DNA of 64,000 nucleotides, taken from NCBI GenBank assembly GCA_036513515.1, contig DATBYW010000029.1, positions 24,909 to 88,908 of the forward strand, given 5' to 3'. Position 1 is the first letter of the stretch. Each line of letters begins with the position of its first letter. The notes beneath the pieces are model-generated. The model was not told the DNA's origin, made no database searches, and saw nothing but the letters and a program-made list of their open reading frames with translations. The translations under genes and the position numbers were made by a program. Below are positions 60,744-64,000 of the stretch, piece by piece. This DNA comes from Nephthysia sp036513515 (lineage in GTDB: Bacteria > Chloroflexota > Dormibacteria > Dormibacterales > Dormibacteraceae).

Positions 60744-62030
60744 TTACCTTGAGATCCGGCCTGCCAATGCTCCGAACTGCAGGCCCAGCAGCGCCCAGAA
60801 CGTCACGGCGAGGTCGTTCTTGAAGTAGGGCGCGTCCACCAGACCGTGGACGAAGATGGAAAGGACCATCCCGAATGCCCCGATGGCCATGACACGCGGC
60901 CAGCCGCCGGCCTTGAGGCCCCGCCGGGCAACCCGCAGGACCTGCACCACCAGCCAGACGAAGGCGGCCAGCCCGAGCAGCCCGGTCTCCGCCCAGAAGT
61001 TCAGAACCAGGTTGTGCGGATAGACCAGGTCTTCGTGGTAGGTCGGATCCTTGTAGCGGAGGATCGAGCTCTGGAAACCGGCCAGACCGCTGCCGAAGAT
61101 GGGCTGGTGGCGAAGCATGTTCAGGGTCGACTTCCAAAGCGAGAGCCGGGAGATAAGGGTGTTGTCCGGGCTGGTGGGGTTCAGCTCGACCAGGATCCTG
61201 TCACGGACGCGATGGGAGCCGGCGAAGAGGGCCACCGCCGCCACCCCCGTGACGCCCACCAGCCACCATCGCCAGCGTGTCAACAGGGCCATGAGAAGCA
61301 CAAGGGCGACGAGCGCAGCCCAGCCGGCTCTCGAAAAGCTGAGCCCGATCGCGATACCGGCCAGCCCAGCGAAGCCGGCGGCCAGCAGCCGCTCTCGCCG
61401 GTCCTCCGAGAAAAACGCCAGAGCCAGAGCGAAGGCCAGCAACGGCTCGAGGAAGAGGGGCAAGGCGTTCGAATAGCTGTAGACCGCGACCGGAGGTTGA
61501 GCCAGCTTGAAGCTGTGGTCGAGCAGAGCCCGGACCACGGTCACGATGTTCAGGAGGGCGACCACCGCCCCGCCCGCTGCCAGCCCGGCAAGGAGGACGC
61601 GAGCGCGCTTTCGGTCCCGAGCCATGGCGGCAACGACCAGACCGACCAGCACCGGCTCGATGAAGTAAGCCTTCCAGAGCCCGATCGCCGCCCGCCTGTC
61701 CGGCGCGACCACCGTGTCGAGGGTGGCAGCCACCAGGAGCAGCAGGCCCGGCAGCACGTATGGGTTCGCCCAGGGCAGCTCCCTCCAGAAGGCGTACAGG
61801 CCGACCGGAATCGCGATCAGGAGCAGGATCTCCAGCGCGGTCGTCGGGAAGGGCCCTATGTGCGGCCGCAGCACGTAGGTGGGACTGCAGGCCAGCGCCA
61901 GAGCCATCAAGCCCACAGCGGCCCGCCGGACCCACTGGGGCCGGGATCCCGCCGCCGTGTCCAGAAGCGGTGGGACCTCTGATTCGGCCCCTGAGTCGGT
62001 GACGCGGAGCGGACTCTGAAGCGAGGTCAT
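60744..62030 (-). CDS. O-antigen ligase-like (Wzy_C) membrane protein
   Basis: A 428-residue protein with about 11-12 transmembrane helices, a SFSRAGWAALVAL helix, an extracellular loop with FGSGLAGFQ and the YPHNLVLNFWAETGLLGL motif typical of Wzy/WaaL-type glycan polymerases and ligases. It would join or polymerise surface polysaccharide. It sits between two acyl-CoA dehydrogenase genes on the same strand with 9- and 37-nt gaps, an odd context. No other glycan genes are near. Confidence 0.85.
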   Translation of the reverse strand: MTSLQSPLRVTDSGAESEVPPLLDTAAGSRPQWVRRAAVGLMALALACSPTYVLRPHIGPFPTTALEILLLIAIPVGLYAFWRELPWANPYVLPGLLLLVAATLDTVVAPDRRAAIGLWKAYFIEPVLVGLVVAAMARDRKRARVLLAGLAAGGAVVALLNIVTVVRALLDHSFKLAQPPVAVYSYSNALPLFLEPLLAFALALAFFSEDRRERLLAAGFAGLAGIAIGLSFSRAGWAALVALVLLMALLTRWRWWLVGVTGVAAVALFAGSHRVRDRILVELNPTSPDNTLISRLSLWKSTLNMLRHQPIFGSGLAGFQSSILRYKDPTYHEDLVYPHNLVLNFWAETGLLGLAAFVWLVVQVLRVARRGLKAGGWPRVMAIGAFGMVLSIFVHGLVDAPYFKNDLAVTFWALLGLQFGALAGRISR

Positions 62031-62067
62031 CGGCAGCCCGGCCCCTGACGGGCGGCGAACTCTGACA

Positions 62068-63207
62068 CTAGGCGAGCAGCTGCCGCGCGATCACGAGCCG
62101 CTGGACCTGGTTGGTTCCCTCGTAGATCTGGAGCGCCTTGGCGTCTCGAAAGTGGCGCTCGAACGGAAGATCCTCGATGAAGCCGTACCCACCGGCCAGC
62201 TGGACGGCATCGGTGGCGACGTCCATCGCCATATCTGTGCAGAAGAGCTTGGCCATCGAAGCCTCCCGAGTGAATGGCTCGCCGGCAGAGCATAGTGCAG
62301 CCGCGTGATAGGCCATCTGGCGGCCGGCCTCGACGCGGGTGGCCATGTCGGCCAGCATGAAGCCGACTCCCTGGAAGGAGCTGACCGGGCTCGAGAACTG
62401 CTCTCGCTGCCCCGTGTACTCGAGAGCCTCCGCGAGGGCGGCCTGGGCGATACCGAGCGCCTGGCCGGAAATGCCTATGCGACCGGAGTCGAGGGCTCGC
62501 ATGGCGACCGCGAATCCGCGGCCCTCCGCGTGGAGCAGGTTCGCCGCGGGCACCCTGGCCTCCTCCAACAACAGCTCTCCTGTGGGGGAACCGTGTAGGC
62601 CCATCTTGTCGAAGACCTGCCCCACGCCGAGACCGTCGGTATCGGCCGGAACGATGAAGGCGCTCACCCCGCTCGCCCCAGGGTCCGGCCCCGTGCGGGC
62701 GAACACGAGGTACATGCCGGCCACGCCGACGTTGGTGATGAAGACCTTGCGGCCGGTGAGCACCCAGTCGCCTCCCCGGCGCCGGGCAACCGTGCGCAGC
62801 GCAGCGGCATCGGAGCCTGAGGCCGGTTCGGTGAGCGCGAAGGCACCCAGCACCTCGCCGCTGGCCAGCCTCGGCAGCCATTCCCGCTTCTGCTCATCCG
62901 AGCCGAAAAGCACGATCGGCTCGGTGGCAACCGAGTTGTGGACGTCCACGATGACAGCAGTGCTGGCACACGCCTGCGCGAGCTCCTCGACGCAGATCGT
63001 GAAGTCCAGATGATCCAGATTCGCCCCGCCATAGGCGGCCGGGACCAGCATTCCGAGGAGGTCGAGGGAGGCCGCGCCCGCGATCGACTCCTGCGGAAAT
63101 CTGTGCCTGCGATCGACGTCCTCGGCATGGGCCCTCACTGTCGACTGGGCGAACTCTCGAACCGCTTCTCGAATGGCGCGGTTGCCCGGGCCCGGCTCCA
63201 GCTTCAT
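62068..63207 (-). CDS. Acyl-CoA dehydrogenase
   Basis: A 379-residue enzyme: GAFALTEPASGSDAAALRT, KVFITNVGVAGMYLVFARTG, and the catalytic Glu in IYEGTNQVQRLVIAR. Fairly similar to the 59.6 kb gene but distinct in its N-domain. First gene of the acd-ligase-acd group. TATTTT lies 9 nt upstream of the ATG. Confidence 0.94.
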   Translation of the reverse strand: MKLEPGPGNRAIREAVREFAQSTVRAHAEDVDRRHRFPQESIAGAASLDLLGMLVPAAYGGANLDHLDFTICVEELAQACASTAVIVDVHNSVATEPIVLFGSDEQKREWLPRLASGEVLGAFALTEPASGSDAAALRTVARRRGGDWVLTGRKVFITNVGVAGMYLVFARTGPDPGASGVSAFIVPADTDGLGVGQVFDKMGLHGSPTGELLLEEARVPAANLLHAEGRGFAVAMRALDSGRIGISGQALGIAQAALAEALEYTGQREQFSSPVSSFQGVGFMLADMATRVEAGRQMAYHAAALCSAGEPFTREASMAKLFCTDMAMDVATDAVQLAGGYGFIEDLPFERHFRDAKALQIYEGTNQVQRLVIARQLLA

Positions 63208-63215
63208 GCCGGACC

Positions 63216-63222
63216 TAAAATA
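63216..63222. promoter_or_regulatory. Overlapping divergent -10 boxes
   Basis: TATTTT on the minus strand (63222-63217), 9 nt before the dehydrogenase ATG, and TAAAAT on the plus strand (63216-63221), 12 nt before the hypothetical gene, share five bases. Confidence 0.4.
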
Positions 63223-63233
63223 CCCATGAATTC

Positions 63234-63656
63234 ATGGAAGTTGGCCCGAGATACCTCGAAGGAACGACCGTGGGCAGCGGCCGCGACATCATCGGGGTCC
63301 GTCGGGATCGGATCGCCGCAATTATCGAGCAAGGCCGAGAGATAATCGCCCGCGCGAAGCAGGATCGGATCCTGCCCGAGACCATCACGGGCGCCACCGC
63401 CGCCCTGCTCGTGACAATCGCGGGCTACGGGGAGCCGCTCAGCGAAGGGCAATGGCGAGAGCTGTCCGGGGTGGTGGGCGGCATCATGCGCGATCCCGGC
63501 TACGCCGACCTGGCCCGCCTGCGCACCCTGATCACGTCCGAACAGTTCCTCAACGTCGCCCGCAACGCCGGGTACGGACGCTTCATCCGCAGACTCGACG
63601 ACGGCCGCTGGGTCTGCGAACTGACACCCAAGCTGGAAGACGTCCCCGACGAGTAA
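63234..63656 (+). CDS. Hypothetical protein
   Basis: A 140-residue soluble protein, mostly helical: a basic N-terminal helix (RRDRIAAIIEQGREIIARAK), a Gly/Ala-rich segment (ETITGATAALLVTIAGYG), then helices and a beta end (GRWVCELTPKLE). No family recognised. Divergent from an acyl-CoA dehydrogenase and convergent with another; GC-rich third positions support coding. Confidence 0.65.
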   Translation: MEVGPRYLEGTTVGSGRDIIGVRRDRIAAIIEQGREIIARAKQDRILPETITGATAALLVTIAGYGEPLSEGQWRELSGVVGGIMRDPGYADLARLRTLITSEQFLNVARNAGYGRFIRRLDDGRWVCELTPKLEDVPDE

Positions 63657-63681
63657 GCCCCCTCCCCACCCCGGCGTTTGT

Positions 63682-64000
63682 TTAGCAACCGAGTTCGCGG
63701 GCGATTAGCATCCTTTGGACTTCTGAGGTGCCCTCGCCGATCTCGTTGACCTTGGCGTCGCGCCAGTACCTGGCCACCGGGTAGTCCTCGATGAAGCCGT
63801 AGCCGCCGTGGATCTGCACCGCCTGGTCGGCGGCCCTTTTCGAGGTCTCGGAGGCGTAGAGCTTTGCCATGGCGGCCAGGCGCTGCACCTCGCCGGTGGT
63901 CGCCTGGCTCTTCTCGTAGGTCACCGCGGCGCGGTAGGTCGCCAATCTGGCGAGTTCCACCTCCATGGCCATGTCGGCCAGCTTGAACTGGATCGCCTGG
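63682..64000 (-). CDS. Acyl-CoA dehydrogenase, C-terminal part (runs off the window)
   Basis: The frame enters from beyond base 64000 and ends at 63682. The last 106 residues are seen: AIQFKLADMAMEVELARL, GGYGFIEDYPVARYWRDAKV and the catalytic Glu in IGEGTSEVQRMLIAREL. Third acyl-CoA dehydrogenase in 4.5 kb. Confidence 0.92.
   Translation of the reverse strand, partial: QAIQFKLADMAMEVELARLATYRAAVTYEKSQATTGEVQRLAAMAKLYASETSKRAADQAVQIHGGYGFIEDYPVARYWRDAKVNEIGEGTSEVQRMLIARELGC

Overview
The window is a 64 kb chromosomal piece from a GC-rich bacterium (about two thirds GC by eye). It holds about 65 protein genes, most of them in tightly coupled operons with GTGA, ATGA or TGATG junctions. I see no rRNA, tRNA, CRISPR array, insertion sequence or prophage. 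The gene set suggests a soil-type, aerobic, Gram-positive-style lineage of the Terrabacteria (Chloroflexota, Dormibacterota or deep Actinobacteriota). The pointers are two LytR-CpsA-Psr genes, an L,D-transpeptidase, an LLM (F420-type) oxidoreductase, a mycobacterial-type succinate dehydrogenase plus FrdABCD, System I cytochrome c maturation with a Cys-type CcmE, and many leaderless promoters. The phylum is an inference.

Layout. 1-9.1 kb: the end of an aminoglycoside-phosphotransferase-like kinase coupled to an acyl-CoA dehydrogenase, an Sdh1-type complex II (+), and a convergent FrdABCD operon (-). 9.1-14.7 kb: a MazG-like pyrophosphohydrolase, the pseudouridine catabolism pair psuK/psuG, a DHA2 exporter, an M29 aminopeptidase and a small zinc-ribbon protein. 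14.8-18.7 kb: deoC, an aldehyde dehydrogenase, a truncated aldehyde dehydrogenase and an AlkD-like protein. 19.2-26.1 kb: IF-1 and a lipid-flavoured operon (two small membrane proteins, a fatty acyl-CoA reductase/HAD phosphatase fusion, a zinc dehydrogenase, a LarA-like protein, a PlsC-type acyltransferase). 26.2-37.8 kb: a quinone-oxidoreductase-like protein, FtsH, adenosine deaminase, two Nudix hydrolases, MscL, the operon deoA-telA-udp-upp-dinB, and a DtxR-type regulator with a 21-bp palindrome upstream. 37.7-45.1 kb: one operon of an LLM oxidoreductase, ccmG, E, F, A, B, C, D and an FAD reductase. 45.1-52.3 kb: lipoprotein, GH1 glycosidase, histidine phosphatase, RarA, a divergent NDP-kinase-like protein, MscS, L25 and L,D-transpeptidase. 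52.3-58.6 kb: two-subunit B12 mutase with MeaB and two LCP proteins. 58.7-64 kb: a proline-rich DUF4190 protein, three acyl-CoA dehydrogenases and an O-antigen-ligase-like membrane protein.

How the genes work together. Nucleoside scavenging runs through the window: psuG/psuK, add, udp, deoA and upp release or salvage bases, while deoC and the aldehyde dehydrogenase burn deoxyribose phosphate through acetaldehyde. Acyl-CoA dehydrogenases, the kinase/ACAD pair and the B12 mutase/MeaB set feed fatty and branched acyl-CoAs to succinyl-CoA. Sdh, Frd and Ccm serve the respiratory chain.

The strongest non-gene signals are: a recurring -10-like TA-N3-T box 6-9 nt upstream of start codons, pointing to leaderless or near-leaderless mRNAs; overlapping divergent -10 boxes; a repeated palindromic intergenic element in two copies; probable CTG starts; and two tiny genes (ccmD and a 33-residue membrane peptide).
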